64,000 bases of DNA from Sapria himalayana (Eukaryota > Streptophyta > Magnoliopsida > Malpighiales > Rafflesiaceae): assembly GCA_029783825.1 (NCBI GenBank), contig JAREIK010012111.1, positions 186,001 to 250,000 of the forward strand, written 5' to 3'. Position numbers and translations under genes: made by a program. Shown here piece after piece: positions 24,102-35,650 of this stretch. Every line of letters starts with the position of its first letter. The first letter of the stretch is position 1. The notes below the pieces were generated by a model, which saw only the letters and a list, made by a program, of their open reading frames with translations, made no database searches and was not told where the DNA came from.

Positions 24102-24545
24102 CTTTATAGCTAGGGACAATTCCCTAGCTAAATGGGTGTTTTCCGTTGCTAAACGGGATATAGCGACGGATTACCGACGAATTGGTTTCCTATCTAAAGT
24201 ACTTCTTGCTAAAATTTAGCGACTGAAAGTGTCTTTAGCATAAAAATTAGCGAGGAAAAAATCACTTGCTAAAAAATACAAATGCCTTAGTTCAATTAAC
24301 AAGGTAAATGAGATTTTCCGTCACTAAACGAAAATAACAACGGAATATTCCCTAGCTAAAGTGCTATTCTATAAATTTTAGTGATGGATATAGTCCATAT
24401 CTAAATAAATTTAGCGACGGAAAAATCCATCGCTAATTTTAATATTTATCTAGCTAATTTAGCTAGGGAAAATTCCCTAGCTAAATTAGTTAGGGATTTT
24501 TTCCTATGTTAATTTAGTAATAAATTTTTCCCTAGATATTTTAAT
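24102..24545. repeat. CACTA subterminal repeat array, left end
   Basis: Repeated short motifs of the type TTAGCGACGGA / TCCGTCGCTAA and TTAGCTAGGGAA / TTCCCTAGCTAA in both orientations. By analogy with En/Spm these would be binding sites for the TNPA-type protein. The array is shorter and less regular than the right one. It includes a perfect palindrome at 24454-24489 (17-bp arms, 2-bp centre). Confidence 0.85.
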
Positions 24546-24585
24546 TTCAAAATTAATTTCAGAATTTAAATTATTTTAAAATTTT

Positions 24586-25690
24586 GTAATTAAATAATTT
24601 AATATTTTTATATCAAATTAAATAAAAATTGAAACTATATATAAATAATTTATTTTAAGCAAAAAATAAATTAATTTAATATCTTATTCTAATTCAATAT
24701 TTTACATAATTGAAACAGAATAATAATAAAATTTTATTTCATTTTATTCATCAATGTATCTACCGACAGTGCATAAAGTATAATATATCCATTCATTGAC
24801 ATTGTTTTCTCTCCCTTTATTCCTCCAATCATCATTTTTCTTCTGCGACAAAGCTGTCCGAGTCACGGCACGTAATGCCTAGTGAAAAATTTCATCATTT
24901 ATAAAAGTTTTGTATGAGGAACAATGTGACATCATATCTGTAATAAATTTAAACCACTCAGTCAAATTAAAAAAAAGTTATGTTTTGATATATATATAAT
25001 CCTGAAATATATATATATATATAAATATATACAGCATTTTACTCGTACATATATTACTGCAGTATATGTACATAAAAATAACAGTATTATGTGTACATAT
25101 AAACTGAGTACATATATATATACTCAGTATATAAGTACATAAAATACTACAGTATTATATGTACGTATTTACTGACTTTATTCGTATGTATATACCTCAT
25201 TTGGTGTTGTTGCTGCCGCTGCTGCCGTTGCTGCCGTCACTGCCAATACCACTGATGCTGTCATCGGTGACACCACTATCACTGTGGCCACCCCTGTTGT
25301 CGCCGGTGCTGTCGGTGCCACCGTGGCCACCACTGCTAATGCCGTCGCCACTGCCGCCGCTACTTCCGGTGCTGTCGCTGCTTCCGGTGCAACTACTACT
25401 ACTACTACCATCACTGCTTCTAGTGTAGCCGTTGTTGCAGCCGCTATCACTGCCTCTGATGCTACCACTGCCCCCGATGCCGCTTATGCTTCGGCTGCCG
25501 CCACTGCCGTCGCTACCACCGATATCACTGCTACTACTACTGATAATAGGTTTTTACATACTTATAATATGCTAAAACTCTACCCAAAAAATTCGGAGAC
25601 ATACAAATATTTTCACAGATATATAAAAATAGTTATTATAGACATGAACAAACACAAATTAAAGTTGTTTCTCACACAGCTTAAACTAAA
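24586..25690. repeat. 1.1-kb tandem duplication inside the CACTA, unit 1
   Basis: Order of landmarks shared with 25694-26795: 'taattaaataattt', 'atcaatgtatct.ccgac.gtgcataaagtataat', 'gagtcacgg', 'ttaaaccac', 'cagtatatgtacata', a GC-rich triplet island (25200-25545), then 'ataggtttttacatac' and 'gctaaaactctacc'. Head-to-tail arrangement. Confidence 0.85.
25200..25545. repeat. GC-rich triplet-repeat island 1
   Basis: About 345 bases built from variants of GCT/GCC/ACT/ACC triplets ('gctgccgctgctgccgttgc' style) in an otherwise very AT-rich setting. Because the repeat is 3-periodic, several frames on both strands are open at once. They give Ala/Thr-, Leu/Pro- or Ala/Val-rich strings, and no frame looks like a known protein. 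Confidence 0.85.
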
Positions 25691-25693
25691 ATT

Positions 25694-26795
25694 TTAATTA
25701 AATAATTTTATAATAAATTTAATAAACATAAACTATAAATGAAAATTTTAAATTAAACTAAAAAAATTAATTTAATAACTTATTCTAATACAGTATTTTA
25801 AATAACTAAAAAAATAACAAAAATTATATTACATCTTAGTAATCAATGTATCTTCCGACTGTGCATAAAGTATAATCTATCAATGTATTTACGTTGCTTT
25901 TACTCCCTCTATTCCTTCAATCACCAACTTTCTGCGACGAAAAGGCTGTATGAGTCACGGTGCTTAATGTTTATTGAAATATGTCTTCACTTATACAAGC
26001 TTCGTATGGAAAATAATGTGGTACCATATCTATACAAAATTTAAACCACCAAATTAAATTAATATATATAAAAAAACTATGTTTTGGTAAATATATTGTT
26101 GCAGTAAATATATTGTTGCAGTAACTATGTACATATGTACTAGCATTTTACTCGTACATATATTACTACAGTATATGTACATATAAACTACAGTATTATG
26201 CATACATATATACTAAGTACATATATATACTCAGTATATATGTACATAAAATACTATAGTATTATATATACGTATATGCTGACTATACATGTACGTATAT
26301 ATTGTATTGGTTGCCGTTGCAGCTTCTTCCACAGCCACTGTCGCTACTGCCGCTGCCGCTGCCACTGCCTCTACCACTGTTGATGTCGCTACCGTAGCCG
26401 CTACCGATGTCGCTGCCACTGCCCCAGCTACCGCCACTACCACTGCTACCGCTGCCAGTGCTGCTCCTATTGTTTCCACCGCCACAGCTGCCACTGCTGC
26501 CGTTGCTGCCTCTGCTGCCGCCACTGCCTCAACTACTGCCGCTGTCACTGTTGCCGCCGCTACCGACACTACCATCGCCACCACTACTTCTGCCACCGCT
26601 GCTTCCGCCACCGCCGCTTCTTCCACCGCCGCTGCCATCGCTGCCACTGCTGAAAATAGGATTTTACATACCTATAATAGGCTAAAACTCTACCAAAAAA
26701 ATTCAAAAACACAAAAACATATTCACATACATATAAAAACAAATATTATAGATATGAACAAGCATAAATTAAAGTTGATTGTCATACAGCTTCAA
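25694..26795. repeat. 1.1-kb tandem duplication inside the CACTA, unit 2
   Basis: Second head-to-tail copy of 24586-25690. It keeps the same series of landmarks and its own triplet island (26307-26652), followed by 'aaaataggattttacatacc' and 'gctaaaactctacc'. The copies differ by many substitutions and small indels, so the duplication is not recent. Confidence 0.85.
26307..26652. repeat. GC-rich triplet-repeat island 2
   Basis: Counterpart of island 1, with variants of GCT/GCC/ACC/ACT triplets. The plus frame at 26289-26864 gives an Ala/Thr/Ser-rich string and the minus frame at 26231-26647 an Ala/Val-rich one. Both run into AT-rich flanks without a protein-like continuation. Confidence 0.85.
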
Positions 26796-27169
26796 CAAAA
26801 ATCCAAAAGATATCCAGCAATTATGTTTAGAGATAACGAGAATGCAAAAATAAAATATTTTTAGAATAATAAAGATAAGATAAGCTGGCCCTCTTTTTGA
26901 TAAAGCTGAACTAGGTAAATATGGGACACATGTACTGGAAGGACTGTGGTAATGTCTGATGCTTTGAATCATAATTTTTTCTTTTGTCTCACATAATGTG
27001 TCCTACAAAGATTCATAATTTGGTTAATCAAAAAAGCAAAGAACAAAACCAGAATAAAAAAAATTGAAACCTACAAAAAAATATCATTATTATTTGTTAC
27101 ACATAAACAAAAATAAATAACAATTCAGATATAATTTTCATACCCAATTATCCTCATAATCTGTAAGGA

Positions 27170-29054
27170 ATGCTAGCCTCTCCTGTGAGGATTCGTAGCT
27201 GGATCTCTAAATGTTATTTTTTGCACCAATGCCGCAAACTATGACTCCATATAGGACATCTGCTGTTGCATTACATTTTTAATTTCTTTCATCTCATAAT
27301 TCATTTTTTTAATTTATTGCATTTCTTCCATCAAATTAGTTATCTGCTCATCATTCTTTTTCATTTCGGTCTCCATAACTACAATAGGTTCATTTGTTTT
27401 CAGTGCTTGTTGTTCGATCGCCTCATCCACCATTGCTAAGATAGATGAATTAGAAGCTCGACTACTACAACAAAATGCCACTTTCTTAGAGCTAATCCCG
27501 TATACTCACTACTTCTTTCGACCTCCTATTGTCTCCAAATAAATAGGATCATAGTCAATTGGTTGAAGATCCATAGAACCCTCAACTTATTGATGAGTAG
27601 CTGTCACACGTTCCTCCATTAGGTCCTGAGATAAAATAGAGAAAAAAACTATTCTAGATATACAAAAAATAAAATAAATATTTTGCATTCAAAACATTTT
27701 TCATAATGTAATGTAGTTTTATAAAATCTAACTAATATAATAATTTCTTACAGCAATCATTTGAGACTTGTTGTCAGCATATTGACCATCCACTTTCTTC
27801 ACATCTAACTTCCTGAAAATCTCATAAAAATTTGGATCTCAACTCAATTCTCTAGCCTAGAATATGTTTTTATTAAATTATAAAAAAACAAATGATAAAA
27901 AAATTTAACAAAATTAATAAAACCATGCAGAGATTTTATTTATTGGACTATTAGGACAACTACAAAATATAGAAATCTTTAGAATTTTTAATTAGTACCA
28001 AGTCTCGAGCGTGCTAAATGCTCGACTTTGTACCTCCTGTGTGTCGACAGATTTTTGTACCTAGTCTAGCTACCTCACTTCGTTGATTTTTGCTGGCAAT
28101 ATCTAATTTTTTTCTTCACATCTGGTTCCTCCTAATAATTAAACCACTCGTGCCAGTCTTCCTAGGATATAAAATCATGTCTTTCTTTCATTTTCTTTAA
28201 TTTATGGACAAAATCAGAATATCATTGAGCAGCTTTGATCTCCCATAATAACTTTATCTTTCCATCAAATTTGGGTGTCCATGTGCACTAATTCTATAAA
28301 TAAAAAAATAACAAAAGAATTTTTATTAACAACAAGAACATAATTATTTATTACTTGAATAATAACCAACCTAAAAGTTAAGTAATTAGATAATTATTTT
28401 TCCATGCTTTTGTTTTGTTATTTATTTCTGAAAGTCATTAAAATATGACTCTTTTGTCGATTCAGAAACTTTCTTCCAGGAGAAAGCTTTAGAATCAACC
28501 ATTTTCTTGAAAACCTTTGTATTTATAGTCGAATACTTGTAAGTTGGAATAAAACTGTACAAATAAATAAATAACATTGAAAACAAGCAAATCATAACAA
28601 TTTTAAAAAAAACCACCGACAGTAACATCAAAATTTTTTTTCAATTCATTTTTACATATTTCTTTTACCTCTCATCCACAATATCAATTTCTAACTTTAC
28701 ACTGACTACAGAGAAAGGCACAGTATTTGATGATGTCATTGGTATTGTAAACGAGGGAATAATCAGTGTAAAATGTGGTGTAGAAGATAGAGATGGATCA
28801 AAAGTGTGTGCATGAAGCACAATGGGTGGTGGGCTTACATCTGATAAAGGTACTAGTAAAGGTCTCAAAGATTGTGATGGTGATAGAAATGGAGATGGTG
28901 ATAGAAATGGAGATGGTAATTGTGATGTTGAAGTCTGGATGTGATGGCTATGAAATGGTACTGATTCTACAACATGATCTAACATACTAGATAAATTTGG
29001 TTCATTTCTATGTCCAGGTCCACCTCCATCATGGTCACTTCTTTTAGGCACCAT
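27170..29054 (-). pseudogene. CACTA second protein, Ptta/En/Spm plant transposase family (TNPA-like), broken
   Basis: Read on the minus strand. An N-terminal Ser/Pro-rich segment (29054-28665, starting MVPKRSDHDGGGPG) is followed by a domain spread over 28600-27750 in interrupted frames. HTGGTKSSI near 28040 and DPNFYEIFRKLDVKKVDGQY near 27840 correspond to the conserved 'HTGG' and 'P..LE.F..TH.KKDG.FVD' stretches of the Ptta/En/Spm (transposase_24) family. The end (27440-27230) is a Glu/Gln/Met-rich predicted coiled coil. In En/Spm the equivalent protein binds the subterminal repeats. Several stops are present, some possibly in introns, so the gene is probably dead. It lies downstream of the TNP2 gene on the same strand. 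Confidence 0.75.
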
Positions 29055-29213
29055 CTACTATAAAAAATAAAACATATAACAAAAAATAGGAATATGATGA
29101 ACAAGGATGCATTTTTGAATAAAACACACTGATATATTTCAAAAAAATATAAAAAGTCTTTGATAGTTAAAATTTATAATAAAATTATAACAATTTAATT
29201 ATCGTCATCACTG

Positions 29214-29940
29214 TCATCCATCCTCCAATAGATCTTCTGATATTTCATCTGATTCTGATAGAATTTCGAACTCATCTTCAGATAGAAATTGATCATCTTC
29301 AATTTCTATTGTGCCACCATTTGAGTCACATAAATTTTCTGGATCTTCATCTACATTCAAAGATTCAATTTTATTTATGTCATCAACCTGGAATGCCGGT
29401 GCAATTTCTAAATCTGTACTTATTTGTTGTGATGTTGGTACTTCAAATTTTGATCGAACTTTGAATTTACAAATCGCCCACCAATCTCTCTTATCATGAG
29501 ATAAACTCGGATATGTACAATAATATACCTGAGTAGCTTGAACTGCCATAATAAATGACACATATCGATTATATCTGCGTTTATGGTTAACATCCACCAG
29601 CTTATAATCCGAATGAATCTTTATACCCACATTTTGTATATGATCAAACCACTCGCATGTAAATAATACAATTCTGCTATTTTCGAGTCCATGATACTCC
29701 AACTCAATAACTTCTTTGAGTTGATCATAATAATCAATCTCATCTACACTATAATCTGAGCCTTTAATGCATACACCACTATTCATTATTTGTTTAGAAG
29801 AACCGTGCCCGATTGTATAAAATGTATATCAATTAACAAAATACCCAGGATAGGTTGTCACATATCTAAACCTTCCTTTACTTAGATTCTGAATAAAAAT
29901 ATTTGAATCTCCATTTGAAGGATCGATTGCCTGTGACATA
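29214..29940 (-). pseudogene. DUF4216 domain region of the CACTA transposase
   Basis: The minus-strand frame 29786-29214 (190 codons) contains YDQLKEVIELEY, LFTCEWFD, YKLVDVNHKRRYNRY, VYYCTYPSL and DKRDWWAICK in order. These are the hallmark stretches of DUF4216, the domain at the C-terminus of plant CACTA TNP2-type transposases. The N-terminal part of the domain continues upstream to about 29940 (FVQAIDPSNGDSNIFIQ) but is cut by one TGA near 29827. After the domain comes a strongly acidic tail (many D/E, 29400-29216). The long open frame suggests relatively recent activity. Confidence 0.85.
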
Positions 29941-30200
29941 AATTAAAAAAAAATGATATTAACAAATAAAAGATACTAATAAATTAAATAATTCAAAAAT
30001 ATAAAACTTAATAATTCTCACATACTTTTTTAACCAATTCACAAATTCAGTTTCTAGCATATAATTGATATCATTGCTGGAAATTACTGGATGCTTATAT
30101 TCTAACTGCTCAACATAAATACTACACAAATATAAAAAGAGAGAAAAAAATGTATATTTATTTTTAACAATTCCTATTAAAAAATAAAATTAAACTATGA

Positions 30201-31021
30201 TTAAACTTGCAACCATTTTGGGTATACATACTCAATATATGGTGCAACCTCCTCACAATTAAGTAAAACGTAGCTCCGAGTTACTTTGTACTCTTCATCT
30301 ATCATACATTTTTTCATTGCTCTTCTAAATGCTCTTCCAGGGTACTTGAAGATAGATAGTTTGTTCACAGAATCATCTTCTACCATCACATGACCTTCAT
30401 AATTCCGCGGCACATTTCTATTCTTTGTATTGACATGATCCTTCATAATAAGAACAAAATGATGATGCTTCTTCTACTAAATATGTATTACAAATTGAAC
30501 CTTCAACTTTTGCATTGTTTCTTACATTCAATTTCAACTTACGAAGATACCTACATCCACAATGTTAGGTTTCAATTAAATTAAATTACAATAATACTTA
30601 AAGTACGAACTAATAAAAGACATCTAATTATATGTATTTACCTCTCAAAAGGATATAGCCACCGGAATTACCCTGGCCCTGCAATCTTTGCTTCATATGC
30701 CAAATGGACTAGCAAATGCTCCATCGAGTCAAAAAAACTCAGTGAGAATATCCGTTCAAGCCTACAAATAATAAGTGTATTGTCATTCTCCAGCCTCCCA
30801 TGTCATCTATTTTGATTGTGGTTGCAGTTAGTTGTTTGAAAAAACAAATTAAGTCTTGCAAGGACCTTCCAAACACTTAGTAGAAGTAATTCACAAAATA
30901 CAATTGGTATTAATCTCTGCATAAATACATGATAGTAATAACTTTTCATTCTAAATAACCTAAGATTATTCATATCCATGCATCTACCCATATTTGACAC
31001 ATATCCATCAAAGAATTTCAA
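30201..31021 (-). pseudogene. DUF4218 domain region of the CACTA transposase
   Basis: Minus strand. 31021-30803 reads KFFDGYVSNMGRCMDMNN then KSYYYHVFMQRLIPIV, matching the start of DUF4218 (LKSHDxHVxMQxLLPV). The 'P(F/A)FxxMxHLxxHLxxEAxxxGPVxxRWMYP' segment follows at about 30800-30650 with stops. 30446-30201 then gives the end, with SYVLLNCEEVAPYIEY. Intervening AT-rich stretches at about 30640-30560 and 30200-29940 may be introns. Interrupted by stops and frame changes. Confidence 0.75.
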
Positions 31022-31089
31022 ATTTTTAACCTATTCACATAATATCTGTCTTGCCTTCTTATCAAGTGTGTAGCAACCTTAAGGGAATT

Positions 31090-32049
31090 TTTTTTGTTTC
31101 CTCATTCAGTTTCAATTCAGGATGCCGACAGTAATCATTCTGCTCTTGTCTTGATTTTAAAGTGTCTTTTAATTTTCCATCTATATTAAGGATAGTGTTG
31201 AAAACATTGTCAAAAACATTTTTTTCAATATGTATTACATCTAAGTTATGACAAATTAAATTGGACTACCAATAGGGCAAGTCCCAAAATATACTACGTT
31301 TCCTCCAGCCAAATAATTTGCCTATTAGTTCATTACTTTCAGTAGCTTCCTTTTCAGTTACCTTCTTCAAACTCAAACTCTGAATCTTTATCATAATATT
31401 ATCACCTGAACGAACTGTTGGTGCACATGTCATCACAGTTTTATTTTTTCAAAATATAGTTCTATTTCTTCGAAATGGATGATTCGTAGGTAGAAACTTA
31501 CAATGGTTATCAAACCATGACTATTTACCACTAAATTTGAGGGTAAATGGATCAGAATTTGTCTTGCAATATGGGCATGTAAATCATCTTGCAGTACTCC
31601 AGCCAGACAACATTAAATATGCAGGAAATTCACTTATCGTCCACATAAGGGCTACCCACGTAATGAAATTTTGCTTCTTTGAGATATCATATGTATTCAC
31701 GCCAACATCCCATAAATAATTTAACTCCGCAATAAGAGGCTGTAAAAAAAACATCCAGCATGTCTTTCATATTTTTTGGCCCTGGAACCAATATTGACAA
31801 AAGCATATATTGATCCTTCATACACAACCACGGAGACAAGTTATAAGGTGTCACTATCACTGGCCATGTCGAATAATGTTGTCCAAATTGCCCAAATGAA
31901 TGAAATTCATCAGTGTAGAGATCCAATCTCACATTTTGACTTTCTACTGCAAAATCTTGATGTATATAATTAAAATGCTTCCGAGCAGGTGAATTTGATG
32001 GATGACGCATTATCCATTCTTCAACCTCATGCTCAGAATTCCACCTCAT
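31090..32049 (-). pseudogene. TNP2-type transposase core (Transposase_21 family), frameshifted
   Basis: 32049-31687 is open and reads LDLYTDEFHSFGQFGQHYS, WPVIVTPYNLSPWLCMK and LSILVPGPKN, the signature of the TNP2 transposase domain of plant CACTA elements. At an 8-A run (31744-31751, plus strand) the homologous frame shifts by one base. It then continues as WTISEFPAYLMLSGWSTAR with a TGA, a CPYC pair, and further on FWDLPYW and HNLDVIHIEKNVFDNVFN near 31240-31200. A one-base slip and a few stops are the visible lesions. The protein would cut the transposon ends, so this copy is predicted to be inactive. Confidence 0.88.
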
Positions 32050-32174
32050 ATTATTTGCTATAGCATTTGATGCATATAGTCTCTATAATCGGGAATTAAT
32101 GGAAAATAATACATCTTCTTAAAGACAACCTTCAATTTTTGTCGTATATCTACAACACGACGTGCCTTCTTAAA

Positions 32175-32909
32175 TCAAGGATGATCACAAAACTTATAGC
32201 TAATTAAATCATTATCACCGCCCCAATATAACATGCATCCATTTAAACGAAAATCAATTTTTTCCACTGGTAGACCCATTCCTAGTAGTAACTTCTTAGT
32301 GTGGTAAATATTGTTAGTGATCAAATTATTATCAAGAACAATCTTTTTCATCAGTTCTGTCACCTGATCAAATAATTTTTCAGACATATGATTTTCTGAC
32401 TTAATGCTCATTAGTCGAGCCACAAGTAATAATTGTGAATGTGTTTTACAACCAGGCCACACCTTTTTATCTGTAGCTTTAAGTATTTCATAAAATTTCT
32501 GAGCTTCAAGATTAGGTGGTTCATTCATGTAATTCATATTGAAGTCAACACCAGTAGCTTTCGTGATCATTCTATGGTATGTGTTTGATGATTCTTCACC
32601 ACAAGAAAATGATTCAATATCCTCATTTTGGTCAATATTCAGAGCCATTGTACTTTCCCTATAATAAATCCAAACAAAATAATTTGGCACAAAGCCATAT
32701 TTAGCCAAATGATATCTTATAGTGTTTGTATCACGAAAAGGGATATTCTGACACTTGCGATGATTACATGGACACTTAATTTTTTCTCCGTCCATCAATC
32801 TCGATTGACTACATGCAAAATTGATGAAAGTTTCATTGCCAATCAAAAAATCTTTATTCCAAAATCCATTTATAATCCTTTTGAACATCCACTGACGATC
32901 TGAACTCAT
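32175..32909 (-). pseudogene. Transposase-associated N-terminal domain of the TNP2 gene
   Basis: Open frame of 244 codons on the minus strand starting at ATG 32909 (MSSDRQWMFKRIINGFWNKD). Residues 3-75 fit the transposase-associated domain: R.WM, a stretch FINFACSQSR, and a zinc-ligand-like CPCNHRKC followed by a conserved histidine in the RYHLAKYGFVPNYFVW segment. The frame continues through the linker to KFCDHP, where a stop (TGA) interrupts before the TNP2 core. This is the natural 5' start of the CACTA transposase gene. Its upstream region on the minus strand is the GA-rich and AT-rich repeat zone at 33.1-35.4 kb. Confidence 0.85.
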
Positions 32910-33189
32910 TTTGTCCTATTTTATTTACAAAAAATAATGTCAAATCATTATTTTGAATAAAATATTATATTACTTCAAAATATACAAATAATAAAATAAA
33001 ATTACTTACAGACAAATATTTAAAAATTAAATATCATGAATATCGAGGCAATGCATTTGTAGAATCTATATTAATAGATAAAGTAGTTTTTAGCATAATA
33101 AAGATTAATAGATATTACAGTTATACTAGATAAAGGGTGCAAAATGTGATAATGCACAAGAAAGAAAAGCAAACAAAAAAGACATTTAA

Positions 33190-33420
33190 TGTTTGAATGA
33201 GGAGAGGGAGAGAGAGAGAGAGAGAGAGAGATAAAGTGGGGAGAGAGGGGCAGAGAAATGGGGAGACGGGGGAAGAGAGAGAGTGAGAAAAAAGGAGGGA
33301 GAGAGAGTGGGAGAGAAATTGTGAAAGGGAGAGAGGGAGAGAGAGAGAGAGAGAGAGAGAGGTGAAGAGAGAGCGAACAAGCAAGAAAGAAGAGCTAGAA
33401 AAAAATAACAAGAGAGAGTG
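33190..33420. repeat. GA-rich purine tract
   Basis: Long runs of GAGAGA with GGGAGA interruptions on the plus strand, so CT-rich in the transcription direction of the CACTA transposase. It lies just upstream of the transposase start codon at 32909 and could act as a GAGA/CT-type promoter or leader element. The Leu/Ser-rich frames on the minus strand are an artefact of the repeat. Confidence 0.9.
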
Positions 33421-33439
33421 TGTGGCACATAAAGAAAAA

Positions 33440-33551
33440 GAGGAAGAGAATGACTGAAAGAATTATAGAGGAAGAGAATGACTGAAAGAATTATAGAGGA
33501 AGAGAATGACTGAAAAAATTATAGAGGAAGAGAATGACTGAAAGAATTATA
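33440..33551. repeat. 28-bp tandem repeat, 4 copies
   Basis: Unit starts gaggaagagaatgactgaaa and ends gaattata. Copies begin at 33440, 33468, 33496 and 33524. Only one substitution was seen (third copy), so the array is recent. Confidence 0.95.
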
Positions 33552-33839
33552 GAGGGAGAGAGAGACGCATAGAGAGTGCAGTGTTAGAATGAAGAATTAT
33601 ATAAAAGAAAATATAAGTTCTTTAGTACAAACCTATCAAATATTACATTTTTTGCTATACATAAGTTCTTATTTGAGCCTAAGGGCCAAGGGCTGGGATT
33701 AGGTAAGAGTATGACCCTTATTTGTATTATATCATATATGAGTCTGATCAACGGACACTCTCATGCTATGTGCTCACATATTGTTATTATTATATCTTTA
33801 GTCATTTTATTTCAAGTTAGTGCAATAAAATAGTATTAT

Positions 33840-34567
33840 CCCATATATAATTATATGTTAGGATACATATAGTAAATGTAGTTATAAATAGTTACATTTA
33901 GTTTAACATATAATTATATATAGATATATGCATACAAGTAGTTATAAATAGTTACATTTAGTTTAACATATAATTATATATAGATATATGCATACAAGTA
34001 GTTATAAGTAAATATAAATAAATGTATACAAAGTTATAAACAATTATATAGATTTACATATATGTATACATAATTAAAAATAAAGTTATATTTATTTATA
34101 TAGAGTTTTTTATTGTTATACGAATATTTATATATAGTTACACACATTTAGTTAAACATTATGTTGTATGTTTTTATATATATAAATATATATAAATACA
34201 TATATGTAAATATATAAACACATTTAGTTTATATATAATTACATATATGTAAATATAGTTACATGTGGTTATACATATAGTTACACGTATGGTTAAACTT
34301 ATATTTTTACATGTATGTATATATATTTTTGCATATGATTTCATATATTTATACATATAGTTATGTATAGGTATGGATATACTAAAATACAATTTTTATA
34401 CTAATATATAAAAATGTATATTAAATACATGTTGTTAATATATATATATAGTTATGTATAAAGTTTTTGTAGTTATACATATAGTAAGATAGAATTATTT
34501 ATAGTTATATGTCATTATACATATAATATATATAGTTATAAAAATTTATATATCGTTAAACATTTAG

Positions 34568-34620
<53 letters not shown>

Positions 34621-35410
34621 TATGAGTAGTTATATTTAGTTATACATAAATATATACAATGTTATAAACAAATATATAGATTTATATATAAGTATATATA
34701 TATATGTATAAATAGTTAAAAATATAGTTATATTTAATTATATAAAATTTTATTTAATTTTATAAATATTTATATATAGTTATATACATATAATTAAACG
34801 TAATGTTTTATGTTTTAATACATATAATTATAAATATAGTTACATGTGGTTATACATTTAGTTACACATATAGTTATACTTATATTTATACATGCAGGTA
34901 TATATATTTATTCATATAATTTTATATATTTATACATATAGATATGTATAGGTATAGATATAGTAAAATACATTTTTATATACTAATATATACAAATGTA
35001 TATTAAATATAAGATGTAAATTATATATTTAAATATAGTTATGTATAAAGCTGTTGTAGTTTAATATATAATAAGATACAATTATTTATAGTTATATGTT
35101 ATTATACATATAGTATATATAGCTATTAATATTTTTATATATTTAAACATATAGTTATATATAAATATATTCATACAAATAGCTATACATAAATATATAA
35201 TGTTATCTAGCTTTATATATGTGTATACATAGTTATAAATATAGTTATATTTAATGTTGTAGAGTGTTATAATATTATACAAATATTTATATATAGTTAT
35301 ACAAATATTTATACATAGTTATACACATATAGTTAAATATAATGTTGTATGTTATTATACATGTAATTATAAATATAGTTACATTTGGGTATACATATAG
35401 TTACACAAAT
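33840..35410. repeat. AT-rich minisatellite zone built on 'tatagttatacata' with ~0.55-kb higher-order repeat
   Basis: Short 'atagttatacatatag' phrases fill the region. Over it runs a longer direct repeat: 34255-34430 is matched by 34835-35010 and begins again near 35365. An exact 65-base-scale duplication is also seen at 33890-34005 ('gttataaatagttacattta' then 'gatatatgcatacaagta', twice). Lies upstream of the CACTA transposase gene. The 34568-34617 part is a pure (TA)n run. Confidence 0.8.
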
Positions 35411-35489
35411 AATCATAATTCTAAACACTTAAAATAATCAAATCCTACTTGCGTTATCATGATAAAGATTTTTGAATCTAAGATTTCTA

Positions 35490-35650
35490 AATAGTTATAA
35501 GTTGGATGATTGGTGACATAATTAAATGGGTGTAAGCCCTAGGTTTGAACCTATTATTTTTATTTGAAGAAGTATATTTTGGTAAACTCTATGAGAATCA
35601 AAAATTGATTTTTGATTTCTGAAACTATTATTTTAGATTTAAATTTTTTA
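35490..35650 (+). repeat. Possible SINE-like repeat (tRNA-type B box)
   Basis: Contains 'atagttataagttgg' (weak A-box likeness) and 'aggtttgaaccta' (B-box likeness) about 45 bases apart, followed by a tail with 'aaaaattgatttttgatttc'. The same series occurs in opposite orientation at 46790-46960. Inferred; the pairing could also reflect another repeat family. Confidence 0.35.

Noticed and set aside
25159..26685. Ala-, Thr-, Leu/Pro- and Val-rich open frames in the triplet islands
   Set aside because: Several frames are open on both strands at once because the DNA is a 3-base repeat. None continues into a recognisable domain.
33121..33428. Leu/Ser-rich minus-strand frames
   Set aside because: They are translations of the GA/CT repeat tract.
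34174..35282. Ile/Tyr-rich minus-strand frames
   Set aside because: Artefacts of the 'tatagttatacata' minisatellite zone.
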